A model generated the notes under the pieces. That model searched no databases and was not told the origin of the DNA. It saw only the letters and a list, made by a program, of their open reading frames with translations. A stretch of DNA of 64,000 nt from JBKPNJ01 sp963695705 (GTDB taxonomy: Bacteria; Actinomycetota; Actinomycetes; Propionibacteriales; Nocardioidaceae). The stretch covers positions 496,001 through 560,000 of the forward strand of contig CAVOHB010000004.1 in the NCBI GenBank assembly GCA_963695705.1, read 5' to 3'. Positions 17,572-26,544 of this stretch are shown one piece after another. A program made the position numbers and the translations under genes. Each line of letters opens with the position of its first letter. Position 1 is the stretch's first letter.

Positions 17572-18390
17572 CGTCGGTCGTGAACCGTGGTCGGGCAGCT
17601 GGTCGGGGTTGAGCCGGGAGATCAGTTCGATGAACGCTTCGCCGAGCCGGGCCGGGTAGGGCCGCAGGTCGGGTCCGGCGGCGTCGCTGCGGCGGGGGGC
17701 GCTGAGCGCGTCGAGGATGGTCAGGAAGCTTTGGCCGACCGGCAGTGGGGTGGTGAGGTGGATGTTCATCACCTGCTCGCTGATCCGGCTGGTCAGCCAT
17801 GTGTTGCGGGCGGCTTTGGCTTCCTCGGCTGCCAGTAGCTTCGCTTCGTGCGCGTCCACGCTGTCGGGGTCGATCAGCTGCCAGATCCGGCGGCCGACGA
17901 TGCCGAGCCGGCGCGGATCCAGCAGCTGCGCCTGCTCCAGCAGCGTCTGTTGCACCTCGGCCAGCAGGTCCGCGGACAGCCCGGCCGGTAGCCGGTCCAG
18001 CGCGGTGCAGATGACTGTCGCCTTGGCCAGGCTGATCGTGCCGCCGGCCAGCGCGATCCGCACCAGGTCGTACCGGCCGGTCAACGCTTTGGCCGTCCGG
18101 GTGAGCACCCCGGCCTCTCGCCGGCCGCACACCGTCACCTGGTCGATCCAGCCGGCGGTGCAGGTGGCGCCCGCCGTGTCCGGGAGGCCGCGCCGGTCGG
18201 CTTCGGCGACCAGCCGGCAGCCGAGCTCGGCGATCGCGGCTGCCGCCGCGTCCGTCTGCCGCACCAGCTCCGGCAGTTGACCGTCCGGGATCGACCAGGT
18301 GGGCTGGTCGATCAGTTGCGCGCACAGATTGCGTACCCCGGCAAGGACCGACCCGAACGGGTCGGTGATCGGCGCATCCGAGGTTGACAT
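17572..18390 (-). pseudogene. N-terminal part of a DUF222/HNH endonuclease (13E12 family)
   Basis: From ATG 18390 the product has the DUF222 domain: helical LVRQTDAAAAAIAELGCRLVAEADRR, AGWIDQVTVCGRREAG, AKALTGRYDLVRIALAGGTI, then LGEAFIELISRLNPDQLPDH. Family similarity ends around 17572 (DHGSRPT), where intact members continue for about 90 residues into the HNH nuclease. Here the frame runs on through unrelated sequence to a stop at 17386. The HNH end is at 15088-15281. The truncated product lacks all catalytic residues. Its upstream spacer contains three 21-bp repeats. Confidence 0.8.
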
Positions 18391-18492
18391 GACACCAACA
18401 CTAGACACCGACACCGACAATCCCCCTTACAAACAAGGGATATCCACAACCAGTCGAGATCATGCATCCAGGCATCGGAAGCCCCGGGAAAC

Positions 18493-18555
18493 AGGCGTCG
18501 GATCACCGCGTATAAGTGTCGGATCGCGTGGAATAAGTGTCGGATCAGCGATGTG
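18493..18555. repeat. Three tandem 21-bp repeats (locus A)
   Basis: Units start at 18493, 18514 and 18535 with consensus AAGTGTCGGATCGCGTGGAAT. The first and third copies are diverged. The same unit occurs on the other strand at 60537-60615. Spacerless and only three copies, so not CRISPR. Confidence 0.8.
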
Positions 18556-18571
18556 TACGTCCGAGCGAGCC

Positions 18572-19195
18572 CTACTCCGGTCCGCCGGCCAGAAGTTGCT
18601 CGAACGGCGTCGGATCGTCGTACGGATCCGGTGGGGCGTCGAATCCGCGGTCGAGCATCAGCGCGGCGAGTTCGCGAGCCGCCCGGTCTATCCGACTCGC
18701 CAGCGGGGGATCCTCGCTGCCATTAGTCCCCCAGTCCTCCGGCGCGGCGAACACCGAGGTTGGGACGACGACGGATCTGAGGTAGGCGAACAGCGGACGC
18801 ACCGCGTGCTCCAGTGCCAGGGAGTGCCGCGCGGTCCCGCCCGTCGCGGCGATCAGGACAGGCTTGTCGGTCAGCGAGTCGGCTTCCAGAACGTCGAAGA
18901 ACACCTTGAACAGGCCACTGTAGGACGCGTTGAAGATGGGGGTCACCGCGACGAGACCATCCGCCTGCAGCACCACGTTGATCGCATGTCCGAGCTCGGG
19001 ACTGGGGAAGTGGGCCAGCAGGTTGTTCATGAGGTCGTGTGCGTGGTCGCGTAGCTCGATCGTCTCGAGGATCGACTCGACGCCGTGTTCGCTCAGCGCC
19101 TTCTCGGTGGCCGATCTGAGCTGGTCGGACAGCAGGCGTGTCGACGACGGCTGGCTCAAACCCGCGGACACGACCACAAGCTTCCGCCGAGTCAT
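18572..19195 (-). CDS. NADPH-dependent FMN reductase, CE1759 type
   Basis: 207 residues from ATG 19195, which overlaps the stop of the LLM oxidoreductase gene (ATGA). The flavodoxin-like fold shows VVVSAGLSQPSSTRLLSDQL (phosphate loop), ADGLVAVTPIFNASYSGLFK and VLIAATGGTARHSLALEHAV. It should supply reduced flavin to its partner. The CE1758/CE1759 pairing of an LLM monooxygenase and a flavin reductase is known from Corynebacterium and other actinobacteria. Cytoplasmic; transcribed after the partner. Confidence 0.88.
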   Translation of the reverse strand: MTRRKLVVVSAGLSQPSSTRLLSDQLRSATEKALSEHGVESILETIELRDHAHDLMNNLLAHFPSPELGHAINVVLQADGLVAVTPIFNASYSGLFKVFFDVLEADSLTDKPVLIAATGGTARHSLALEHAVRPLFAYLRSVVVPTSVFAAPEDWGTNGSEDPPLASRIDRAARELAALMLDRGFDAPPDPYDDPTPFEQLLAGGPE

Positions 19196-20265
19196 CGGGC
19201 GCTCTCCTTGAGGCTTGCGTGAGTCGGCGCCTCAGGCACGTGCGGTGGGCGCATTGCGTCGAGTTCCTTGCGCAGAACGGGAACAACTTCTTCACCGAGC
19301 AGGTCGAGCTGCTCGAGGACCGTCTTCAACGGCAGCCCGGCGTGGTCCATCAGGAACAGCTGGCGCTGGTAGTCGCCGAAGGATTCCCGGAAGGTCAGCG
19401 TCTTGTCGATCACCTCCGCCGGACTGCCCACGGTGAGCGGGGTCTGCTCGGTGAATTCCTCCAGGGATGGGCCGTGTCCATACACCGGGGCGTTGTCGAA
19501 GTACGGACGGAACTCGCGTATCGCCTCCTGAGAGTCCCTGCGCATGAAGACCTGACCGCCGAGCCCGACGATCGCCTGGTCTGCCGAGCCGTGTCCGTGA
19601 TGCTCGAACCGCCTGCGGTACAAGGCGATCAGGCGTTGGTAGTGGTCCTTGGGCCAGAAGATGTGGTTGGCGAAGAAGCCGTCCCCGTAATAGGCGGCCT
19701 GCTCGGCGATCTCGGGGCTGCGAATAGACCCGTGCCAGACGAACGGCGGCACCCCGTCGAGCGGGCGCGGAGTAGAGGTGAAGGACTGCAGCGGAGTGCG
19801 GAACTTGCCCTCCCAGTTGACGACGTCCTCACGCCAGAGGCGACGCAGCAGGTGATAGTTCTCGATCGCCAACGGGATGCCCTGCCGAATATCCTGCCCG
19901 AACCAGGGATAGACCGGACCGGTGTTGCCCCGCCCCATCATCAGATCCACGCGACCGTTCGCGAGATGCTGCAGCATCGCGTAGTCCTCGGCGATCTTGA
20001 CCGGGTCGTTGGTGGTGATGAGTGTCGTGGAGGTCGAGAGGATCAGGCGTTCGGTACGGGCTGCGATGAAGCCGAGCAACGTTGTCGGTGAGGACGGCAC
20101 GAAGGGCGGGTTGTGGTGCTCGCCGGTCGCGAAGACGTCCAAGCCGACCTCTTCGGCCTTCAGGGCGATCGTCACCATCGACTTGATGCGCTCGGACTCC
20201 GACGGTGCACGGCCCGTGGTCGGGTCTGGTGTGACGTCTCCGACGGTGAAGATTCCGAACTGCAT
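19192..20265 (-). CDS. LLM-class flavin-dependent oxidoreductase, CE1758 type
   Basis: 357 residues from ATG 20265, with GAGGAG six bases upstream; the long upstream open frame is not used. A luciferase-like barrel is seen in MQFGIFTVGD, VFATGEHHNPPFVPSSPTTL, STSTTLITTNDPVKIAEDYA and VDLMMGRGNTGPVYPWFG. FMNH2-dependent monooxygenation of an unknown substrate is expected. Coupled to the FMN reductase. The 176-bp spacer to the divergent CoA-transferase gene contains the small palindrome TTGATCGTTCAA near 20311, a possible operator. Confidence 0.9.
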   Translation of the reverse strand: MQFGIFTVGDVTPDPTTGRAPSESERIKSMVTIALKAEEVGLDVFATGEHHNPPFVPSSPTTLLGFIAARTERLILSTSTTLITTNDPVKIAEDYAMLQHLANGRVDLMMGRGNTGPVYPWFGQDIRQGIPLAIENYHLLRRLWREDVVNWEGKFRTPLQSFTSTPRPLDGVPPFVWHGSIRSPEIAEQAAYYGDGFFANHIFWPKDHYQRLIALYRRRFEHHGHGSADQAIVGLGGQVFMRRDSQEAIREFRPYFDNAPVYGHGPSLEEFTEQTPLTVGSPAEVIDKTLTFRESFGDYQRQLFLMDHAGLPLKTVLEQLDLLGEEVVPVLRKELDAMRPPHVPEAPTHASLKESAR

Positions 20266-20441
20266 GCCGCACTCCTCGGTGTCTGACTTCCCACGGACGA
20301 CTAGTTGATCGTTCAATTGGGACGCCAACGGATCTCGCCTCCGCACTATTCCGCACCAGGGAGCCCTGCGTACTGGCCTGGTGCACCGCGAAGTGCGGCC
20401 TGCGCACCACGCGGCGGGCGGGGCACGGAAGACTGGTCGCG

Positions 20442-21686
20442 ATGCATAGCACATCCACGACCGAGGTCGCCCGCGTGCTGGGACGGCTGGAGGGCGTCCC
20501 GCGGATCGTCGCCAGCGGCAACGGCGCCACTCCACGCCAGTTGCTTGACGTCGTGGATGACAGTGTCGCCGCCTACCGGCTGTTCATGTTGAACGCGCAG
20601 TCTTCCGGCACGCCGCACCGTTCCGGCGTGGTGCACGAGACCGCGTTCGTCGGGCCGGCGGTGCGGCGCAGTCCGACGCTCTCCTATGTTCCCGCGCGAC
20701 TGTCCTTGGTTCCGCGGCTGTTCGGGACGACCCTGCCGCCCAACGTCGTCTGCGTCAATGTGGCGCCGCTGCACGAGGGCAGGTTCTCACTGGGTACGGA
20801 GGTGAACATCCTCCCGGCTGCCATCGAGGCCTGCCGGGCGCGCGGCGGGCTGGTCGTCGCGCAAGTGAACAGCAAGATGCCGTGGACCTACGGCGACGGG
20901 ATTCTGGATCCGGACGCGGTCGACTATGCGATCTCGGCCGACGAAGAGCTGGCCACGCCTTCCGCCGTCGCACCGGACGATGCGGCACGGCGGATCGGCG
21001 AACTGGTGGCGTCGCGCGTCGCGGACGGCGCGACCCTGCAGCTGGGCATCGGCATGGTCCCCGACGCGACGTTGCCGGGACTTGCCGGTCGGCGCGGGCT
21101 GACCGTATGGAGCGAGATGTTCTCCGACGGCGTGGTCGAGCTGCACCGTGCCCACGCCCTGGACGAGACCGCGGTGCTCACGGCGTCGTTCCTGCTCGGC
21201 TCACCGGACCTGTACACCTGGGTCAACCGCAACCCCCTCGTGCAGATCCTCCGCTCGGAGACCACCAACTCTCCGGCACGCATCGCCGCCAACCCAGCCA
21301 TGACCTCGATCAACACCGCTTTGCAGGTGGACCTGTTCGGCCAGGCCAACGCGTCCCGCATCGGTGCGCGGATCTACTCAGGCTTCGGCGGGCAGACCGA
21401 CTTCACCGTCGGCGCGCTGCAATCCGTGGGCGGCCAGGCTCTGATGGCATTGCGGTCCTGGCACCCGAAGGCGGACGTCTCGACCATCGTGGCGATGGTC
21501 GACGAGCCGGTCACGTCGTTCCAGCACACAGCCGTGCTGACCGAGCACGGCGTCGCGGAGATGTTCGGCCACGACGAACGGGCTCAGGCGCGCCACCTCA
21601 TCGACAATGCGGCGCACCCGCGGGTTCGCGAGGAGCTCGAGGAGGAGGCTGCCGCCCTCGGACTCATGGGTGTCAGGTCAGGGTGA
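20442..21686 (+). CDS. Acetyl-CoA hydrolase/CoA-transferase family protein
   Basis: 414 residues from ATG 20442. It has the two-domain class I CoA-transferase architecture of acetyl-CoA hydrolases and 4-hydroxybutyrate CoA-transferases: VNVAPLHEGRFSLGTEVN, LQLGIGMVPDATLPGL, WSEMFSDGVVEL, then IYSGFGGQTDFTVGALQS with the family's GGQ-type loop. It moves CoA between carboxylates or hydrolyses acyl-CoA in the cytoplasm. Substrate not predictable. It is divergent from the LLM/FMN reductase pair and its last 14 bases overlap the next convergent gene. Confidence 0.85.
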   Translation: MHSTSTTEVARVLGRLEGVPRIVASGNGATPRQLLDVVDDSVAAYRLFMLNAQSSGTPHRSGVVHETAFVGPAVRRSPTLSYVPARLSLVPRLFGTTLPPNVVCVNVAPLHEGRFSLGTEVNILPAAIEACRARGGLVVAQVNSKMPWTYGDGILDPDAVDYAISADEELATPSAVAPDDAARRIGELVASRVADGATLQLGIGMVPDATLPGLAGRRGLTVWSEMFSDGVVELHRAHALDETAVLTASFLLGSPDLYTWVNRNPLVQILRSETTNSPARIAANPAMTSINTALQVDLFGQANASRIGARIYSGFGGQTDFTVGALQSVGGQALMALRSWHPKADVSTIVAMVDEPVTSFQHTAVLTEHGVAEMFGHDERAQARHLIDNAAHPRVREELEEEAAALGLMGVRSG

Positions 21687-22220
21687 AGGCGAACGCGGCG
21701 GCCACATCGCCCTGCGGACCGCGTCCGAACAAGTCGGCGCGATAGTGACCAGGCGCAAGTGACCCCAACGCCACTCGCCAGCTGCGTGGGCTGGTCCGAA
21801 CCAGATCGATGCGTGTTCTGTCACCGTTCTGGCCTTTGACGGTCAGACGGAAGTGCCAGCCGTCGCGAGCGAAGACAAGCTCAACCGGGCCGCTCAACCC
21901 ACCGAGCGAGGGCAGCGGACTAGGCGGGGCGCCGTCGTAGCAGATGCCCTCCTGGCCGGTCGTCCAACACGCCGAGGAGGGGACAAGCGCCATCGTCAAA
22001 GAGGTGGTTGTCAGCCGGACGGGTGGCGGTCCATAGCGGACGCCCGCTTGGAGACCGGCCGCGCCGACGTTCCCGGGCTGCCTGTCTCTTCTGCCGCTGC
22101 GGCACTCAGGGTGGGAGCCAACGCGAGGACGCAGGCAGCGGCACCGAGCCGCCGGACCAGTCGGCGTCTTGGCGATCTGGCCCTGGTCGCCTTCAGTTCG
22201 GGTACTCGCGCTGCGGTCAT
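21673..22220 (-). pseudogene. Secreted protein of unknown function, one frameshift
   Basis: ATG 22220 lies behind a GGAGG site and encodes MTAARVPELKATRARSPRRR, then a signal-peptide core LGAAACVLALAPTLSAAAAE. That frame stops at 22011. One frame over, from about 22050, the product continues VRYGPPPVRLTTTSLTMALV..FARDGWHFRLTVKGQNGDR..LAPGHYRADLFGRG to a stop at 21673. The C-terminal half looks like an immunoglobulin-like strand domain. Together about 180 residues. The junction is near 22040-22060. Confidence 0.6.
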
Positions 22221-22314
22221 GAGAGTCCTCCGTCGGCAACCAGGTGGCGGTGTGACGCGGCCGCGCTCCCGTTGGTTCCGGATGTGCCCAGGTTGCCGCC
22301 AGCGCGGTGCGGAC

Positions 22315-25190
22315 CTAGAGGTGCCGGGCGAGCAGCTGCGCGAGGTGCTCACCGGTCCGGTCGGTGAGCGACTCCACCTGGGTGCGGCAGCTGAAGCCGT
22401 CCGCGAGGATGACGTCGGCCGGCTCGGCGGCTCGCACCGCCGGGAGCAGCTGCTGCTCCGCGACCGCCACGGAGACCTCGTAGTGGCCGACCTCGGCTCC
22501 GAAGTTGCCGGCCAGACCGCAGCAGCCGCCGAGCCGCTGGACGGTCGCCGACGACCGTTGGAGCAGCTCGGCGTCAGCGGTCCAGCCCATCACCGCGTGA
22601 TGATGACAGTGCGGCTGGGCCACGATGTGTGGTCGCCGACAGGTCGGGTGGTGACCAGGTCGCGGTCTCGCCGAGCAGCTCGGCCAGGGTCCGAGTGGCC
22701 GCCCGCTACCTCGCCGGCGGCGTCGCGGTCCGCCCCTTCGAGCAGCTCAAGCGCGTCCGAACGCAGTACGCCGGTGCACGATGGCTCCAGACCGACCACC
22801 AGCTCACCGTCGCGTACATGTGGCGACAGGGCGCGAACCGTCGCCCGGACCCGGCGGCGGGCGACGTCGAGCTGCCCGGTGGAGATCCACGTAAGGCCGC
22901 AGCACACCGGCGTGCTCGTGACCGTCACCGCGTAGCCGGCATGCTCGAGGACCGCCACCGCGGCACGCCCGACGGCCGGGGAGAAGTAGTTGGTGAAGGT
23001 GTCCACGAACAGCACGACCGCGCCTTGCCCGTCGCGCGGGTGAGGGGGGCGGCTGGCGAACCAGCCACGGAAGCTCTGTCTCGCGAAGGCGGGAAGCGGG
23101 CGCCGCCGGTCGACACCGGCAGCCGCGGTCAGGAACGGATGCAGAGCAGGCGACCGCATCGCGGCATCGGCGACGCGTGCGAGCGGGGCCGGGCCACGTT
23201 CCACGAGCCGGGCCCACACCGGCAACCAGCCGAGCGCGTAGTGGGAACGTGGTCGCAGTCGCCGGCGGTACCGCTGGTGAAGCCATTCCGCCTTGTAGGC
23301 CGCCATATCGATCCCGGTAGGACAGTCGGCCGCGCACCCCTTGCACGACAGGCAGAGGTCGAGGGCATCGTGCAGAGCCTGGGTCCGCCACCCGTCGGGC
23401 CCGAGCTGGCCGGCGACGGCGTCCTGCAGCACCCGGGCGCGACCGCGGGTGGAGTCCTTCTCGTCCCTGGTCGCCACGAAGGACGGGCACATCACCTGCG
23501 TCGACGTGCTGTCGACGCGGCAGCGGGCGATCCCGGAACAGCGGTGGACGGCCATCGACAGGTCGCCACGGTCGTGCGCGTACGAGAACCCGAGCGTCGG
23601 CAGCTCACGGCGGCGCACGGCCGGCGCAGTCACCACCCGGATGTCGTCGTCCGTCGCTGCCGGTCGCACGATGACACCGGGGTTCAGGATGGCGTCGGGG
23701 TCGAAGACCGCCTTGACCCGCTCGAACAGGGCGATCATCGCCGGCGTGTACATGAATGGCAGCAGCTCGCTGCGGGCCCGACCGTCGCCGTGCTCACCGG
23801 ACATCGTTCCGCCGTGCCGGGCGGTCAGTATGGCCGCTTCGCGGAGGAAGTCGCGGAACGCCGCCCTGCCGCCGCGGGCCTGCAGCGGGAAGTCGATCCG
23901 GATGTGCAGGCAGCCCTCGCCGAAGTGGCCGTACGGCACCCCGGTGAGCCGGTGGGAGCTCATCAGCTCCTCGAACTCGCGAAGATAGACGCCGAGCAGC
24001 TCGGGAGGAACCGCGGCGTCCTCCCAGCCCGGGTATGCCGGGTCGCCGTCCGCGGTCCGCCCGGACAGGCCGGCACCGTCCTCCCGGATCCGCCAGAGCG
24101 CCCGGGCAGCCGCCGGGTCGTCGACGACGATGGCCTCGAGCGCTGCTGCGTCGGAGGCAAGGCGTCGGGCGGCCGAACCCAGCTCACGGGGGTCGTCCCC
24201 GACCAGTTCGACCATCAGCCAGCCGGATCCATGCGGCAGCGGAGGGATGGAGGAGGAGCCGAAGCGGCCGCGGACGACGTCGACGATGCGTGCGTCGAGA
24301 CCCTCGCACGCCACCGGTCGGTGCGGGAGGATCGCAGGAACCGCATCGGCGGCATCGACCATCGACGGGTAGCCGAGCACCACCAGTACGCGGACGGGAT
24401 CCTCGACAACCAGCCGCACCCGGGCGGCGATCGTGACCGCCAGGGTCCCCTCGCTGCCGACCAGTGCGCGGGACACGTCGAAGCCGCGCTCGGGGAGCAG
24501 GTGTTCGAGGGAGTAGCCCGAGACCTGGCGGCCGAACCTGCCGAGCTCGGTGCGGATGACCGACAGGTCGGCTGCCACCAACCGGCGCAATCCACCGAGC
24601 ACGTCGGCCTCGGACTCGCCGCCGCGGGCGAGCGTACCCAGGCGTAGCCGCTCTCCGCCCCCGGTGAGCACGTCCAGCCCGAGCACGTTGTCGCTGGTGC
24701 GTCCATACCCGAGACTGCGGGAGCCGCAGGCGTTGTTCCCGACCATGCCGCCGAGCGTGGCCCGATCGTGCGTTGACGGGTCGGGACCGAAGCGCAGACC
24801 GAAGCGGCCGGCGGCACTCTGCAGCGAGGACTGGACGACCCCCGGCTCGACCAGTGCCGTACGCGAGCCCGCATCGACGTCGAGAATCCGGTGCAGGTGC
24901 CGGCTGGTGTCGACGACGACACCCGGTCCGACGGCGTTGCCGGCGATCGAGGTGCCCGCTCCACGCATGGTCAGCGGCGCACGCAGCTCGCGGCACACCG
25001 ACTGCGCCGCGACCAGCTCGTCGGTGTGCCGCGGCACGACGACGACGCGAGGTGCCACCCGGTACAGCGACGCGTCCGACGCGTACAGCGAGCGTCGCAG
25101 CGGGCTGTCGTCGACTCCACTGAGCCCAGCCCGGCGCAGAGCGGCAACCAGCTCGTCGGTGCCCCTGTCCACGCCGGGAACCCTACCCAT
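22315..25190 (-). pseudogene. FAD-binding and 4Fe-4S oxidase (D-lactate dehydrogenase/glycolate oxidase-like), two frameshifts near the 3' end
   Basis: From ATG 25190 an 830-residue reading covers an FAD_binding_4 domain (APLTMRGAGTSIAGNAVGPG, GGMVGNNACGSRSLGYGRTS), an FAD-linked oxidase C-terminal domain (GTMSGEHGDGRARSELLPF), then a 4Fe-4S site CLSCKGCAADCP and a CCG-type VCCGLTW. After about 22.70 kb the frame changes twice (TLAELLGETATWSPPDLS in a second frame, then IVAQPHCHHHAVMGW and LGGCCGLAGNFG in a third) before the stop at 22315. Intact length would be about 955 residues. Membrane-associated 2-hydroxyacid oxidation is expected for the intact family. The second CCG cluster is lost if the shifts are real. 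Confidence 0.82.
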
Positions 25191-25260
25191 AGGTCCGGCT
25201 CCCCAAGGTCGACCTCGCCCCCGGCGCCTGCCCCGGATCCGGACAGCGTTGTTGCGGCGG

Positions 25261-26544
25261 TTACAGCCGCATGGCTCCGATCGGTTCGCGGGTGAACCCG
25301 GGGAACACCTTGCTGAGGCTGAGTGCGGGGAATCGTGACCCGACCACCTCTGCCAGCACGCTGCGGTAGTCGCGGGTGACGGCGAGGTCGCCGTCGATCA
25401 GCGACCCCGACTTCAGGCCCGGCCACTTGCCGTGCACCTGCCCGCCCTTGACGCCGGCACCGAGCAGCAGCATGACGTTCCCGTACCCATGGTCGAGCCC
25501 GAAGTCACCGTTCTCGGAGACCCTGCGGCCGAACTCGCTGAGCGTCACCACGGTGACCCTCGACGCCTTCGGACCGAGATCCCTGAAGAACGCCGCCAGC
25601 CCGCGACCGAGCTCGTCGGCCAGCGTGAGCATCCGGCCGCTGGCCAGAGTGCCCAGACCGACGTGCATGTCCCAGTTCCCGTAGTCGACGGTGACGACCT
25701 CGGCGCCGACGTCGGCCCGGATCAGTCGAGCGGTGTCGGCAAGGGAGCGGCCGAACTCGCCGACCGGATACCTCGCGCCGTTGTGCGGGGCGCTGTGGTT
25801 CCTTGCCAGCGCCTTCAGCGACTTCACGCTCGACATCGCGGAACGGGCTCCCCGGCCAAGCGCGCCGGGCTCCTTGTCCCACAGCCGGTGCATGGCCCGG
25901 ACCCGGGCGGCATGGGCGTCACGCTCGCTCGGTCCGGGCATCGTGAGGTTGCTGAGCAGGGTGGTCGCGAGCACCGGTGCCGGGCCGTAGAGGGACGTCG
26001 GAACCATCGAGTCACCGAGCTGGACGGCCTGCTGCGGTCGGTTATCGCGGTCGAGCTCGATCAGCCGGTTCAACCAGCCGCGGCGCTCGCTCGACCCGGG
26101 GTTGGCGTCCTCGATCGCCTCCAGCGCGGCGAAGTGGCTGCGGTTCGGCTTCGGCAGACCCACGGCGTGCACCGCGCCGAACGTGCCGTTGGCCCACATC
26201 GGCGCCAGCGGGGCCAGATGAGGATGCAGCCCGAACATGTTGCCGGTCGCGACGAGTTTGCTGGCCGGGATGCCGAGGCGTGGCCGGGCCTGCATGTAGC
26301 CGGGATCGCCGTGCGGCACCACCAGGGACAGGCCATCGGCTCCACCGCGCAGGCTCAGCACGATGATCACGTTGTGGGCCTTGCCGCCGGCGGCAAACAC
26401 CACCTGGCGGAACAGGCCTCCGGTCGTCGTCGCCACCACGCCCGCTCCCGCGGCTGCGGAAAGCCCGAGGAACGCCCGCCGGCCCAGTCCGGATGCGCTG
26501 TCGCACTCCTCGCAGCCCGCGGGCTCGTCCATGGTCTCCCTCAT
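25261..26544 (-). CDS. DUF1501 family secreted protein
   Basis: 427 residues from ATG 26544, which overlaps the DUF1800 stop as ATGA. A Tat-type leader GRRAFLGLSAAAGAGVVA follows a cysteine-rich start. The body has the sulfatase-like DUF1501 features VIIVLSLRGGADGLSLVVPHG, VVTVDYGNWDMH and LSEFGRRVSENGDFGLDHGYG. DUF1501 proteins fold like alkaline phosphatases, but the substrate is unknown. Expected to be exported folded. Forms a two-gene operon with DUF1800, a pairing seen widely in bacteria. Confidence 0.9.
   Translation of the reverse strand: MRETMDEPAGCEECDSASGLGRRAFLGLSAAAGAGVVATTTGGLFRQVVFAAGGKAHNVIIVLSLRGGADGLSLVVPHGDPGYMQARPRLGIPASKLVATGNMFGLHPHLAPLAPMWANGTFGAVHAVGLPKPNRSHFAALEAIEDANPGSSERRGWLNRLIELDRDNRPQQAVQLGDSMVPTSLYGPAPVLATTLLSNLTMPGPSERDAHAARVRAMHRLWDKEPGALGRGARSAMSSVKSLKALARNHSAPHNGARYPVGEFGRSLADTARLIRADVGAEVVTVDYGNWDMHVGLGTLASGRMLTLADELGRGLAAFFRDLGPKASRVTVVTLSEFGRRVSENGDFGLDHGYGNVMLLLGAGVKGGQVHGKWPGLKSGSLIDGDLAVTRDYRSVLAEVVGSRFPALSLSKVFPGFTREPIGAMRL

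Noticed and set aside
18493..18555. 21-bp repeats as a CRISPR array
   Set aside because: Units are contiguous with no spacers, only three copies, and no cas genes nearby.
18572..21686. FMN reductase, LLM oxidoreductase and CoA-transferase as a catabolic or biosynthetic gene cluster
   Set aside because: The first two form a known pair; the CoA-transferase is divergent and no further pathway enzymes adjoin.
22629..24647. 672-codon forward frame
   Set aside because: Antisense shadow of the FAD/Fe-S oxidase; amino-acid mix is Arg/Gly/Pro-rich and without motifs.
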